From Ceratotherium simum simum (Eukaryota; Chordata; Mammalia; Perissodactyla; Rhinocerotidae): a DNA stretch of 64,000 nt. The stretch is from the NCBI RefSeq assembly GCF_000283155.1, contig NW_004454182.1, forward strand, positions 2,010,628-2,074,627, in the 5' to 3' direction. The notes under the pieces are model-generated. The model saw only the letters and a list, made by a program, of their open reading frames with translations, ran no database searches and was not told the origin of the DNA. Positions 24,771-34,859 of this stretch are shown here, one piece after another. The translations under genes and the position numbers were made by a program. Each line of letters begins with the position of its first letter. Position 1 is the first letter of the stretch.

Positions 24771-25183
24771 GACTTTCACTCAGGCATGAGTCACAGTGCT
24801 GTTGCCCGTAAGTTTAATGTTAATGAATGAATAATAAAGCACATGCAGAAAACAGAAGAGGAAATTTGCTGATCTGTATGTGAGGCCACTCCGGAAATTG
24901 CTAAGGTAACATCCAGAGTGTGTAATAAACCTATGGAAAAGAGACCGAAGTTGTGGATTCATGAGATAACTGGTATAGTAGACAGCACTGTTGTGAGGCT
25001 GAAGGCACAAACAATTTACTGCCACATTACCCAGGGTCAAGAGAATTTTACACACTTCCTGCCTGGTGTGAGTGGTTTGCCTGTTTCAAAAGGTGGTATG
25101 GCTTGAAAAACATGTTGTGTTTGCAGGTGAGGGCGGTTCTGCCGATCAGGAGGCTGCAGAAGAATTAAAAAAAACAACTGCCA

Positions 25184-25484
25184 GGGCCAGCCCCGTGGCT
25201 TAGCGGTTGGGTGTGCTCTCTGCTGCTGGCAGCCAGGGTTCGGATCTGGGCGTGCGACCACCTGCCACTTGTCCGGCCATGATGGGGTGGCGTCCCACGT
25301 GCAGCAACTGGAAGGATGTGCAACTATGACATACAACTGTCTGCTGGGGCTTTGGGGAGAAAAAGGGAAAAAAAAGAGGAGGATTGGCAATAGATGTTAG
25401 CTCAGGGCTGGTCTTACTCAGCAAAAAGAGGATTGGCATGGATGTTGGCTCAGGGCTGATCTTCCTCATCAAAAAAAAAAAAAT
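25184..25484 (+). mobile_element. ERE SINE, nested in Tigger
   Basis: Sense-orientation ERE: head 'gggccagccccgtggcttagcggtt' type wording at 25184-25207, B box 'ggttcggatct' at 25237-25247, body 'gcaactggaaggatgtgcaac' at 25304-25324, two tail modules (25378-25412 and 25429-25466) and an A-run at 25470-25483. The flanks share an A-run plus 'actgc', an imperfect TSD. Minus-strand frames of 117 and 90 codons through it are not genes. Confidence 0.93.
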
Positions 25485-25514
25485 ACTGCTAAGTGTTATA
25501 CGTGAAAAGGATTA

Positions 25515-25652
25515 CGTACATGATGTAACCCATGCAGAAATAGAGGTATAATGATGTACACCTGAAATTTATACAATGTTATAAACCAATGTTACTGCAA
25601 CAAGCAAAAAATAAAAAAAAATTAAAAAATAAATGTTAAAAAAAGAAAAAGA
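25515..25652 (+). mobile_element. 138-bp L1 3' end with 10-bp TSD, nested in Tigger
   Basis: The stretch 'catgatgtaacccatgcagaaatagaggtataatgatg' (25519-25556) is nearly identical to 26489-26526, the 3' UTR of the L1 end at 26205-26590. It is flanked by aaaaggatta at 25505-25514 and 25653-25662. It is an extremely 5'-truncated L1 insertion with its A-rich tail (25600-25652). Confidence 0.9.
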
Positions 25653-25992
25653 AAAAGGATTATTTAGAAGAGCATTTTCAACGCTGATGAGACTACATTG
25701 TTTTACAAGGGCATTGGCAAGCTAATCTGTACAACGAAAATGACCTCCAAAATCCCTGACTTGAATCATTCAAAGATAGTGCAATTAATTATTTGTAAGA
25801 AATATGTTAGGTAAGGTATCTTTAAAAAAAACACATATAATAAGGTTTTATATAGATCTATTGATGAAAATTTGGCTGGAGGTTCTCAGGAATCTGATCT
25901 TGTGTTTCCCCTAGAAGCAATGGTTTGGTATCTGCTAATTCAGTGTTCACAGCAATGTTACAGAACACAACTACTGTGAAAAATGAGAATCT

Positions 25993-26204
25993 ATCTATCC
26001 ACTCATGTATATATAGTCACATATATATGGTGTTATAAAAGAAGAAGAAATGTGAATAATCCTAATTTAATCGACGTCTCAGAAGTTTAGAAAGTGAATG
26101 ACTTTAATGAATAGGTTTTATATCACTTAAATGTGAAACGGTTTCCAATTACTTGCTTTCAAGAAAGTTGGAAGATCAAATCAAGTTGGTAGCTGATAGG
26201 TCAT
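25993..26204. other. Short unassigned spacer
   Basis: AT-rich spacer between the Tigger right end and the next L1 end. Nothing was recognised. Confidence 0.5.
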
Positions 26205-26592
26205 TACACAATGGAATACTACTCAGCCATAAGAAACGATGAAATCCAGCCATTTGTGACAACACGGATGGACGTTGAGGGTATTAGGCAAAGTGAAATA
26301 AGTCAGAGGGAGAAGGTCAAATACTGTATGATTTCCTTCATTAAGTAGTAGATAATAACAACAATAAACAAACACATAGATTGGATTGGTGGTTACCAGA
26401 GGGGAAAAGGAGAGGGAGGAGGGTGAAAGGGATAATTCAACACATGTGTGTGGTGATGGGTTGTAATTAGTATTTGGGTGGTGAACATGATGTAATCTAT
26501 GCAGAAATAGAAGTATAATGATGTACACCTGAAATTTATACAATGTTATAAACCAGTTACTGCAATAAACAAAAAATTAAAAAAAAATATAT
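26205..26592 (+). mobile_element. L1 3' end, 5'-truncated, relatively young
   Basis: Starts within the end of ORF2 ('caatggaatactactcagccataag', 26209-26233) and continues through the 3' UTR to 'caataaacaaaaaattaaaaaa' (26562-26583). The 106-codon minus frame at 26223-26543 is its antisense. It is less diverged than the L1s at 1.5, 15 and 35 kb and shares its 3' UTR with 25515-25652, indicating one lineage active in this genome. Confidence 0.92.
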
Positions 26593-27689
26593 TTTTAATA
26601 ACAGATCACTATTTGATTTTTAACATGCAACTTGCAAATTGTTCAAACAATTGTAATTTTACAAAAGGTATTGTTATTAAAAAAAGCTTGTTTTTTTCCC
26701 TAATTGTATCAAAGTGGATATTCAGTAAAAAATATGACATGTTAATGGATACACTTAGAAAAAGTAATATGACACTGTCAGTTTAAAATGTTTATAATAT
26801 CAGAAATTACATTTTTTCAAATATTTAAGCTTATGTAAAAACACTTAATATAAACAAAATGTGTAGGTGAGATACGTTTTTTCTAGTTTAAGTGGGCAAA
26901 AGAACAAAACAATTTGAGGTGGTATAAGAAAGAAGTCTTGCTTTGTTTCTCCATACATTGAGCCAATTTCCCCAACACTATTCAATAATATTCTTGTTCT
27001 TCCCTATTATCTAACAACTTTATAATTTATAACATTTACAAATTTATAATTATAAATCATGAACTTTATAAACGAACACAAAATATGTCAATTTTGAACC
27101 ACTCTGTTTTATTGTATTGTTATATTTATCTTTGCTTGATCTAATAGTATTTTAAAGCCACTTTGGCCCTGTACAATGCATTTTCATATGATAGAGTAAA
27201 TCTTCTCACTTTTGTTTTCTTTTATGAAGTTGATTTAGTTATTTGGAACATTCTTCTATAAAATCTTAGAATAATTTTTTCAAATCACTCAAAATATCAA
27301 GCTCAGTGTTTAACTGGGATTTGAAGTAATACTCATGAACATAGCACATCTCTCCATTTACTTAAAACTTATTTAATGTCTTTAATTCATTTTCAAACTG
27401 TTTTCTCTATCAAATTACTACGTGTTTTGTATGGTTGGCTTCTAGATCCTTTAGAGTGGTTGATATTGATATAAATAATTAAAAAAGATTTTTCTAGTAT
27501 AGTTTTCTAATGAGCTGCTGTGGTATAAGGGAATAATGTGATCAATCAGTAGATAATCCTGCAATTTTACTGCAATGCCTAATCTGTTTGGCCAAAATTA
27601 GTGGCTGTGTTTTTAAATTGAAAATCAAATTTACAAGATACAATTGGCCAGCACCAAGTTTACTCTCTTCTAAAGAAGGAAACGAGGCA
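26593..27689. other. Unassigned AT-rich sequence
   Basis: No recognised repeat, exon or RNA gene, and no frame of 60 codons or more. Confidence 0.5.
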
Positions 27690-28060
27690 GGCAATATAGC
27701 ATGCATAGTCAGGTTCTGGAGGGCTGGTAACTCCCAGGCACACTAATCAATACCCCTAACCTGTATATAAGAAATAAGGCTCTGTGGGTTCAGACTATCT
27801 TAATTAAAGCAAGCCGTCAGACCTGGGAAACCTTCAGCTGCATCTCATTAATTTCAGGTTACACATAGGTGAAGGATTACTTGATAATGAATCTCAATAG
27901 TGAGTTACAGATGTTCAGTTTGTTACAGAGTAAATTTAGCCTGAGTCTCAGGTAAGCGGATCCAGTATAGATTCCTTGAGTTAGTGTGGCAAGGAATATT
28001 TGACTAGGGGCCAAATTCTCAGGCATCCTTAAGGCTAGTGCATGCCACAGATCAGCTGAT
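27690..28060. other. LTR-like island (candidate old solo LTR), family unknown
   Basis: This block is visibly less AT-rich than its surroundings. It holds a TATA-like 'tgtatataag' at 27762-27771, a downstream 'gttcagactatcttaattaaagc' and a donor-like 'caggtaagc' at 27950-27958. Such a layout can fit an eroded LTR. I cannot match a named family, and no primer-binding site or gag/pol text follows. It could equally be a unique segment. Confidence 0.25.
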
Positions 28061-28489
28061 AATGCTTCCTATCTGATTTCCAGCTCTGTTTAGCTCATAT
28101 TTAGTCCAATATGTTTGATCAAATCACTAAAATTCTTGACACTTTTTTTTCTTACATATCTTTTCAATGCACATCCTTTCATTTTTCTTACAACTTTAGT
28201 CAGAACCTCGAAGTGCTAGCTTAACTGTGATGTGAGCTTCTTTGTTTTGTTATTTACATTAGTGAAAATTAATAGATTCTTTGAGTGTGATATTTTCTGG
28301 AGTATTTGGGTATAGGATTTATAGAACTCTTGTATCATTTATATCAATTATAGAAACAGTCCATTCTATAAGAATAGAATATAGCTTTCAGACAGTTTTT
28401 ATCAGTAATATCCAAGTACACTTCAAGCTATTTTCTTTCTTTTCTCCATCACAAATACATACATGCATATATAAGAGATGTATAAAATA
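28061..28489. other. Unassigned AT-rich sequence
   Basis: No confident feature. A 69-codon plus frame at 28281-28490 has no recognisable domain. Confidence 0.45.
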
Positions 28490-28930
28490 ATTCCATGAGA
28501 CAACTATCTGCGATCACCATCTCACGTTTCTCTCCTGTTCTCTCACAAAGACTTAGATTAGGCATTATCCCCATCATTTTAAAGAAACATCCCTATGGCT
28601 CTCACCTGTGCTTCAGCCACACTGGTCTCCATTCTATCAATTACATATCCCAGCTATTCTGTGACCTCAGGACTTTATGTTTTGTCAAGTCCCTCTAATG
28701 CTTTTCCTCAGATTCCCACATGGCTTGTTACAACACCTCCTTGAAGACTTTGCTCAAATGTGTCATTACGAATGAGGCCTTCTTGACACCCCATTTAAAA
28801 TGCTGAAATCTCTCACTCCTGGACTTCATATCTTCCTCTGTTTATTTTCCCCATGCGTTTTCTTAATTTTCTCTTTTTCTATATCCCAACATACTGCTAA
28901 ACTGGCCTGTTGTATTCTTAAATGTAATTA
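28490..28930 (+). repeat. L2 LINE 3' region, decayed
   Basis: 'cttcagccacactggtctcc' (28612-28631), 'ccttgaagactttgctcaaatgtgtcattacgaatgaggccttcttgacacc' (28739-28790) and 'atttaaaatgctgaaatctc' follow the standard L2 sequence order ('ccagccacactgg', 'ctcaaatgtcac...gaggccttccctgacc'). The 67-codon frame at 28495-28698 is part of it. Confidence 0.7.
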
Positions 28931-28954
28931 ATGCATTTGTCACTTCTAGAATTA

Positions 28955-29640
28955 CAATTTGATTCTTTTTTGTTGATTCTAATTCTCTGCTGAGATAACT
29001 TTTCGTGTCTTTCTCTCTGAACACTTTAAGCATTTTTATTTTAATGTCTTATCTAATAGAATCACTGTCAGCATCCTCTGCAGTTGTGTTTCTATCTAAT
29101 TTTCTCCTGGCTTTCAGCCCATCACCTTGTTTCCTCAAGTGCTTGGTAATTTTGATTGAATGAGAGACATTTATACAAAAAATATAGAAATAATATAAGA
29201 CTACATATAATTTTAAGTCCTCCCAAGAGTACTTACCTTTGCTTCTGGAATGAAAATAGATAGTTGTCATCCCTGAGTTAATAGAACTCAGTTAATGCAT
29301 TTAAAATGATATGACTTTGGACTTGGTGAGGGCTAGTCTATTTCCAGTTTTTCATTCCTCTTAAAATCCTGCTTGTATGTTTTAGCTCTTCAGGGAACCA
29401 AATCAAATAGCTGGAGTTTTAACAAGGCTCCCCTTCCTTGGTAGACCCTGGACTCCAAATTCTGTATTCCTGTCTCCAAGAGACTGACAAAATCCATGCA
29501 TAGCTTCTCACTCTCTCAGCTGCCTTTTCCAAAATAGTTCTAGGTGAAAAGTTTCCCTAAATGATGGAACACAAAAATTCAAGTTTCCTTCTCTTTCTGA
29601 TTTTAGCCTTGTGCTTCTCTCCTGATACATATAAATTTAA
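28955..29640 (-). repeat. L1 5' region, antisense
   Basis: Reverse complement of an old L1 5' part: 'ctgctgagataacttttcgtgtctttctctctg' (28988-29020), 'cctcaagtgcttggtaattttgattgaatgagagacattt' (29133-29172) and 'cttcagggaaccaaatcaaa' (29388-29407). No other half of this L1 is attached. Confidence 0.6.
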
Positions 29641-31008
29641 GTTGTTCTTGGTAAGAGTTGGTCCACATTGGCTAGTATGCCATTACTATAAGTGAAAGGG
29701 CATTTCCTTTCTTTCTTCCATTTTAATTTTAATTCAAGGTACACACACTTACATTGAGTAATGTAATTTTTTATATAGTAGGTTTTGCTGAAGTGATTAG
29801 AATGATCTTTATAACTACAAACCAATTTACAATTTGAAATATAATTTAAGATATTCGTTGAGTCACAGAATTTTATTACAGAAGGATATATTATATGGTG
29901 CTTTGACTTTATTTTACACACAAAAAACCAGATTCAGCATGAAGCGATTTTCTTAGCAACATCACATGGCAGATACAGAGAAATCCCTACCTGATTTCCA
30001 ACCCAACGCTTTAACTTCAGTGATAATTCATTCCATTTCTTGTGTCTCAATAATTTTCTCCAGTTCATTTTGTCTAATACACACTTATCATCTTTGCCAA
30101 TATAGGGAGGAGAGAGAGAGAAAAGAGGAAGATATATCTGTGTTTTTGTAAGCCTTTGGAAATTTTGAACTTAAAAGTATATGAGAAGTATGTGCTATAC
30201 ATATATAATGATTACATCATCTATCCAATTTAAGATTCTATAACTAGATTCTCTATAAACCAAATTTACTCAATGAAAGGTTAATAACAGTTAAAGAACA
30301 AGCTTTGGAAAAAGTCTATTACCTTTGATTACAATGGTTCTACTTCATTGGCAACTTTATTTTTTAACAATTTGAACTCCTGAAGCATCTCATTACTATA
30401 TTGAAAGAGAAGCATAAAAAATGATACCATACTCAAAGATAACTGTCCTCTGTTCTTGATAAGTGTAAACTACTGTAATTCGGGATTTAACATTTCATTT
30501 ACATCTCTTAATGATATTCAGAGTTCTAGGTTATTTTAAAGTCACCTCTTTTTACTTCACTTCATTTTCTTCCATTCGTTGGGTTCTGTGAGCGAACAAT
30601 CTTGAAACTAGATTGGATCAAGAAATTTCTATAGGAGATAAACCTCGATAATTAAACAAAATAATTAAAACTTTAGTTTTCTAAGATAAAGAATTCTGTA
30701 ATGAAAGTTAAAGTTATTAGTAAAAAGAATGATAAGTTTGTATTATAACAAAAACCTATTGAACTATAAAAGTCATTTTAGATTTAGTAACACAAAATCT
30801 TGACAAAATTCCTGGCAAAATAAGTACAAGCTATAAGTCTACTATATGCTGTTCTTGTTCTGTTGCAAATCAGTTATACATTGAGTAATCTATCAAAAAC
30901 AATGTAAAATTCGAACTTTTTTCCCTAGATGAGCATCAGCCACTCTTTTATAAACTCCTTTCACAAGCATAATCATACATACTTACCAATATTTAAGAAA
31001 AAGGTAAT
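29641..31008. other. Unassigned AT-rich sequence
   Basis: A short purine-rich run ('gggaggagagagagagaaaagaggaag') lies at 30106-30132. Otherwise there is no recognised repeat, exon or RNA gene. Frames at 29637-29921 and 29966-30151 show no domain. Confidence 0.5.
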
Positions 31009-31265
31009 GGGGCCGGCCAGTGGTGCAAGATTTATTGCGTATGCTCCGCTGCGGTGGCCCGGGGTTCGCCGGTTCGGATCCTGGGTGCCGCACCAACGCA
31101 TGGCTTGGCAAGCCATACTGTGGCGGTGTCCCATATAAAGTGGAGGAAGATGGACACAGATGTTAGCCCAGGGCCGGTCTTCCTCAGCACAAAAAAAAAA
31201 AAAAAAGAGGAGGATTGGCAGATGTTAGCACAGGGCTGATCTTCCTCACAAAAGAAAAAAAAGAA
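31009..31265 (+). mobile_element. ERE SINE with perfect 13-bp TSD
   Basis: Flanks agaaaaaggtaat at 30996-31008 and 31266-31278 are identical. Sense orientation: head 'ggggccggccagtggtgcaag' at 31009-31029, B box 'ggttcggatcct' at 31071-31082, body 'gccatactgtggcggtgtccc' at 31112-31132, two tail modules and A-rich tail. The three 61-89 codon frames across it are shadows. Confidence 0.96.
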
Positions 31266-31278
31266 AGAAAAAGGTAAT

Positions 31279-32508
31279 AAGTAAATAATTAAGAAGTCCA
31301 ATTATTATCATTCTTATTTGTATTTTCACTGATAGTATCAGCTCATATATTATTGTCAGTGTTTGTCTAGTGTTAATTAAATGCCGTAAATGGATTATGA
31401 GTAGGTGAGAGAAGGTAATATCTTTTTAATATAAGTTATGAAGGAATTTGTTCCTGAGAATTTTATTGTCATTGTTGTTATCATTATATTATATTAATTT
31501 TAGAAAGTCAGTCATACTCTCATTTATTGTCCTTTGGTATATTGTACTGAGCATTATATTCTAGATTATTATATTAATTACCATCCAATACTATATTAGT
31601 ATACTATTATTTTTGTGGTTGTAATAATGTGCCCTAAGAGAATTCTGAAGATTTACGTTTGTATCTCCATGCTCTTCATTCTGAACCATTTCCACCACTG
31701 GCGGTGCTCTTTCCTTCACTTTATAGCAGTAGCATCTTTATGGCATCATTTTCCATAAAGATCTCCTAACGCAGAGGCATTATAAATATGTAATTTATAC
31801 CTGTGTTAAAATCTCACCCTGCATTGAAAGCATGTTTGATCTTGTGCAATTTACTCCTCATCTTTTGGTAGAATAGTCCTCCTGTAAAAACACGTCTACT
31901 ACTTGCTTTATGAAAGTGTGTTTATTTTCCTGCTTTTAAATTCTTCCTTTCATGTATAACGCAGTTTGTGACGTAGCAAGTGAGTCAAGTTATAATGATA
32001 AAATTTTGGTACAAATAGATTAAGTCCTCAAAATAGTCCCTATGACCCTCCAAAGCAAGTTAGTGTCCCAATATGTCTCTGTGTAACGTCAAATTTGGTA
32101 TTGGTGGACTTGTATAATGTTTAGATTTAGCACCATAATCTAAAATTTACTACAAATAGATTATAGAGATTGACTAAAAAATTGTTGAGGAAGTTATGAC
32201 TTGTTTCATAAATGACTTTGAAGCAAACTTAATTGAATATTTATTTTGCTACATCAAAGCAATTTAGAATTGTCATTGTGAGTGTTAAACATAATATTTC
32301 ATGTAAAACACATAGTTTTGCCATGTAGTTATGCCAGCAGGTATCTCAACATACAACGTAAGAGACTCAAATGAAGTAAAATCATATTATAATTTTAATA
32401 TGTGACTAGGTAATAAATGGCCTAAAATGGCATGTGTCCATCTTACACACATTTAAAGAATAAAGAAAACTAAGGCAGCTAATATATTGAATTCCAACTA
32501 CTTAGTTG
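31279..32508. other. Unassigned AT-rich sequence
   Basis: No recognised repeat, exon or RNA gene and no frame of 60 codons or more. It forms the left flank of the RTE-type fragment. Confidence 0.5.
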
Positions 32509-33053
32509 TTACATGTGGTCAAGGCGGCTCTGACTCCTGGTGACGCTATGGATAAGAGATGTCCACAATGTCCTGTCCTCAACAGCCCTACTCAGCTCCT
32601 GTAGACTCATGCCTATAGCTTCCTTTGTGGAGTCAATCCATCTCATATTTGGTCTTCCTCTTCCTGCTGCCTTCTACGTTTCCCAAAATTTATTGTCTTT
32701 TCCAAAGAATCCTGCCTTTTCATGATGTGCCCCAAGTAGGACAGCCTCAGTTTAATCGTTTTTGCCTCCAGAGATAGCTCAGGCTTAATTTGCTCTAGGA
32801 CCTTCTTGCTCATCTTTCTGGCAGTGCAGGGGAGCCACAGAGCTCTCCTCCAACACCATATTTTAAATGAATCCATTTTTTTCCTATTAGCCTTTTTCAC
32901 CGTCCAGCTCTCACACCCAAACATAGTAATTGGGAATATGAGGGTGTGAATAACGGCCTTAGTCTCTAATGACACTTCCTCATACTTGATGATCTTTCCT
33001 AATTCTTTCATTGTTGCCCTTCCAAGTCTGTCTTTTCTTGGTTTACACATAGT
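32509..33053 (-). pseudogene. RTE/BovB-type LINE, C-terminal part of the reverse transcriptase ORF
   Basis: Minus-strand remnant of an RTE-clade retrotransposon ORF, which in full encodes an endonuclease plus reverse transcriptase acting in the nucleus by target-primed reverse transcription. A 135-codon open frame (33050-32643) reads KAVIHTLIFP (31-40), GCESWTVKKA (45-54), CWRRALWLPCTARK (66-79) and LGHIMKRQDSLEKTI (106-120), the signature C-terminal region of BovB-like RTE proteins. Near 32665-32685 one frameshift moves the ancestral frame, which then reads MRWIDSTKEAIGMSLQELS and VTRSQSRL, and ends at a stop at 32509-32511. The catalytic RT core (FADD-type motif) and endonuclease lie upstream and are absent, so this is a 5'-truncated copy. 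Only one break in roughly 180 codons is striking beside the neighbouring L1s. Confidence 0.88.
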
Positions 33054-34015
33054 TCTGAAACAAATATTATCAGGTTTATTGCATAGAGTAAGACATTAAA
33101 TATAAGAGCATTTAATGTTGTATAGGGATATACAACTTTTTCGTGGAACCAAAATACAAATATCAATTTGATTAAAACTATTGATTATCTTCAGTCTTCT
33201 AAATGAGTATACACAAATGCATGCACAATTTCTCAAATAATTTCATATAATTTATGGAGCTAAGAACTTGAACTTTGTATACTCTTGATATTGCTAGTAA
33301 TGATACAGATAATTATTTATAGATGTGCTAATATTGTAAAAGCTTTATATATTTTCAAAAATTCAACTTCTGGCATAACACTGTTAAAATAAACAAGTAT
33401 TTTTTGCTGACAGTGATGTAAGAACTATATTCTCTCAGGGCATTCTGCAGTGTCATTTATATATGAGAATATTGGCTTTCTTAGAATATAAGGAGTATAT
33501 GATTTATTTAACTTTGCACTTTTCATGAACATACTTTATCAAAAATAAACATTCAGTTGGTGCCTAATTTATTAATAAATAGAACCCAATGGGCTGCAAA
33601 TATGCCACTTCTATTACATAGTTTAATGTATTACATGTACATGTTGTGAAACAGATTTATTGCTTTATAATGAAAGTAACTTATTCATACTCAAATTTAA
33701 ATCCAATTAACGTTCACAGATAAAATAAAACATGAGAAATCTTTACAAGTAGGAAGTCACTTGTGTATAGATACAGGATCTGTGACAAGTATAATAAGAA
33801 GATGAAATTTGATTCTTTTAATTCTCCCAAACAATCTGAAGTTATAGTTGATGTTAATTATTTCAACCACATACATTCCTTTCCCTACCCATTATATACT
33901 TGTAACTAATTTTTGAGTTCTTATTCTTTCATTGACATAAGAAAGAATTTTTTGTGTAAAGTTCTGATGCAGAGAGATCCTCAACTAATTTCAACCTTAA
34001 AACTTAGTTGCAAAA
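33054..34015. other. Unassigned AT-rich sequence
   Basis: No recognised feature. It is the right flank of the RTE-type fragment and no longer frame is present. Confidence 0.5.
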
Positions 34016-34041
34016 ACAACGATGTTAAAAAAAAAAAAAAA
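34016..34041 (+). mobile_element. Minimal poly(A) retro-insertion with TSD
   Basis: A run 'cgatgtt' plus about 18 A lies between two copies of aaaacttagttgcaaaa (starting 33999 and 34042). This looks like an extremely short L1-mediated insertion in which only a tail and a few bases of the template were copied. The source RNA cannot be identified. Confidence 0.65.
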
Positions 34042-34059
34042 AAAACTTAGTTGCAAAAC

Positions 34060-34859
34060 AATGCTATATTCTTACTCTTCTTTAAGTGGGTTATATATTA
34101 CACACTTGGTGTTATTTGACTACATTTGCCCTATATTGATTACTAAAATTAACGTTAAAATCACTTGCTTAAATCTCTCAAAAGATTAGTATCTTTAATT
34201 AGCTAATAAATTAATGTCAGGTGAACAAGTAGTTACATTGAAAGTTCCTGATAATGGGTAGAGAAAGTTTGGTCAAGGAGTGGCATATCAGAGTTGATAA
34301 GACTGAAATAGTTTGCTCTGAGTGCAAACAATAAGGAGCACATTATCTAAAATTTAAAACCAATATTAAAATCAATTAAAAAGTGATTCCTTTTTACTGT
34401 CTGTTGGCAATTCTAAACAATGTCAGTGATACAATTCTCCTTCCTGAAAAAATATTTTGTGGGTCTAATTTCTAAATAATTGTAGCAGTTACTGTGGGGC
34501 TTTAATTGTGTATATAGTAAAGTATATTTTTGAATATACATATATTTATATTATATTAAATTATAACATATTTTAATTGTTAATTTATCCTTTAATAAAT
34601 ATTGATTGTATTTTGCAAATAATTCCATCAAAAGAATCCCCATTATACAAGGCATCTGTCACATATGGACATATAATTTTTGAGTCTTGGTTTGTAATAG
34701 CTCAGAACCATTCAAGTTTCCTTTGGACAAAACTTGTGTCTCCAACCCTATCTTACTAAATATTCCTGACTATAAAAAGCAGATGCAAAGTAAATAATGA
34801 GAGCACATTTATTGTATAGACAAAGACAAAAGTTGACTTTAATTCTGTCATTTCTTTGA
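34060..34859. other. Unassigned AT-rich sequence
   Basis: Very AT-rich (for example 34515-34580). No recognised repeat or exon. Confidence 0.5.

Larger units (their letters stand above)
24778..25992 (+). pseudogene. Tigger-type (pogo superfamily) transposase fossil, split by two insertions
   Basis: A DNA-transposon fossil; the ancestral protein would bind the element's ends through an N-terminal HTH pair and cut through a DDE domain. From 24786 the plus strand reads MSHSAVARKFNVNE then a stop, the end of the first HTH. TPEIAKVTSRV and a WFACFKRWYGLKN segment (CENP-B-type domain, 25072-25110) follow. One frameshift later GEGGSADQEAAEELKK is read (25125-25175). After two insertions (25184-25484, 25515-25652) the frame resumes as IFNADETTLF (25673-25702), carrying the first catalytic Asp. 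From about 25830 to 25992 the text matches a Tigger right end, closing on 'aaaatgagaatc'. The left terminal repeat and most of the DDE domain are missing. It is plainly inactive. Confidence 0.85.

Noticed and set aside
25037..25472. Minus-strand frames of 117 and 90 codons
   Set aside because: They are antisense of an ERE SINE and the adjoining Tigger fragment.
26223..26543. 106-codon minus-strand frame
   Set aside because: It is antisense of an L1 3' end.
31009..31082. tRNA-like head with a good B box (ggttcggatcc)
   Set aside because: It is the tRNA-derived promoter of an ERE SINE. No cloverleaf with a complete acceptor stem is present, and the same applies to the other ERE heads.
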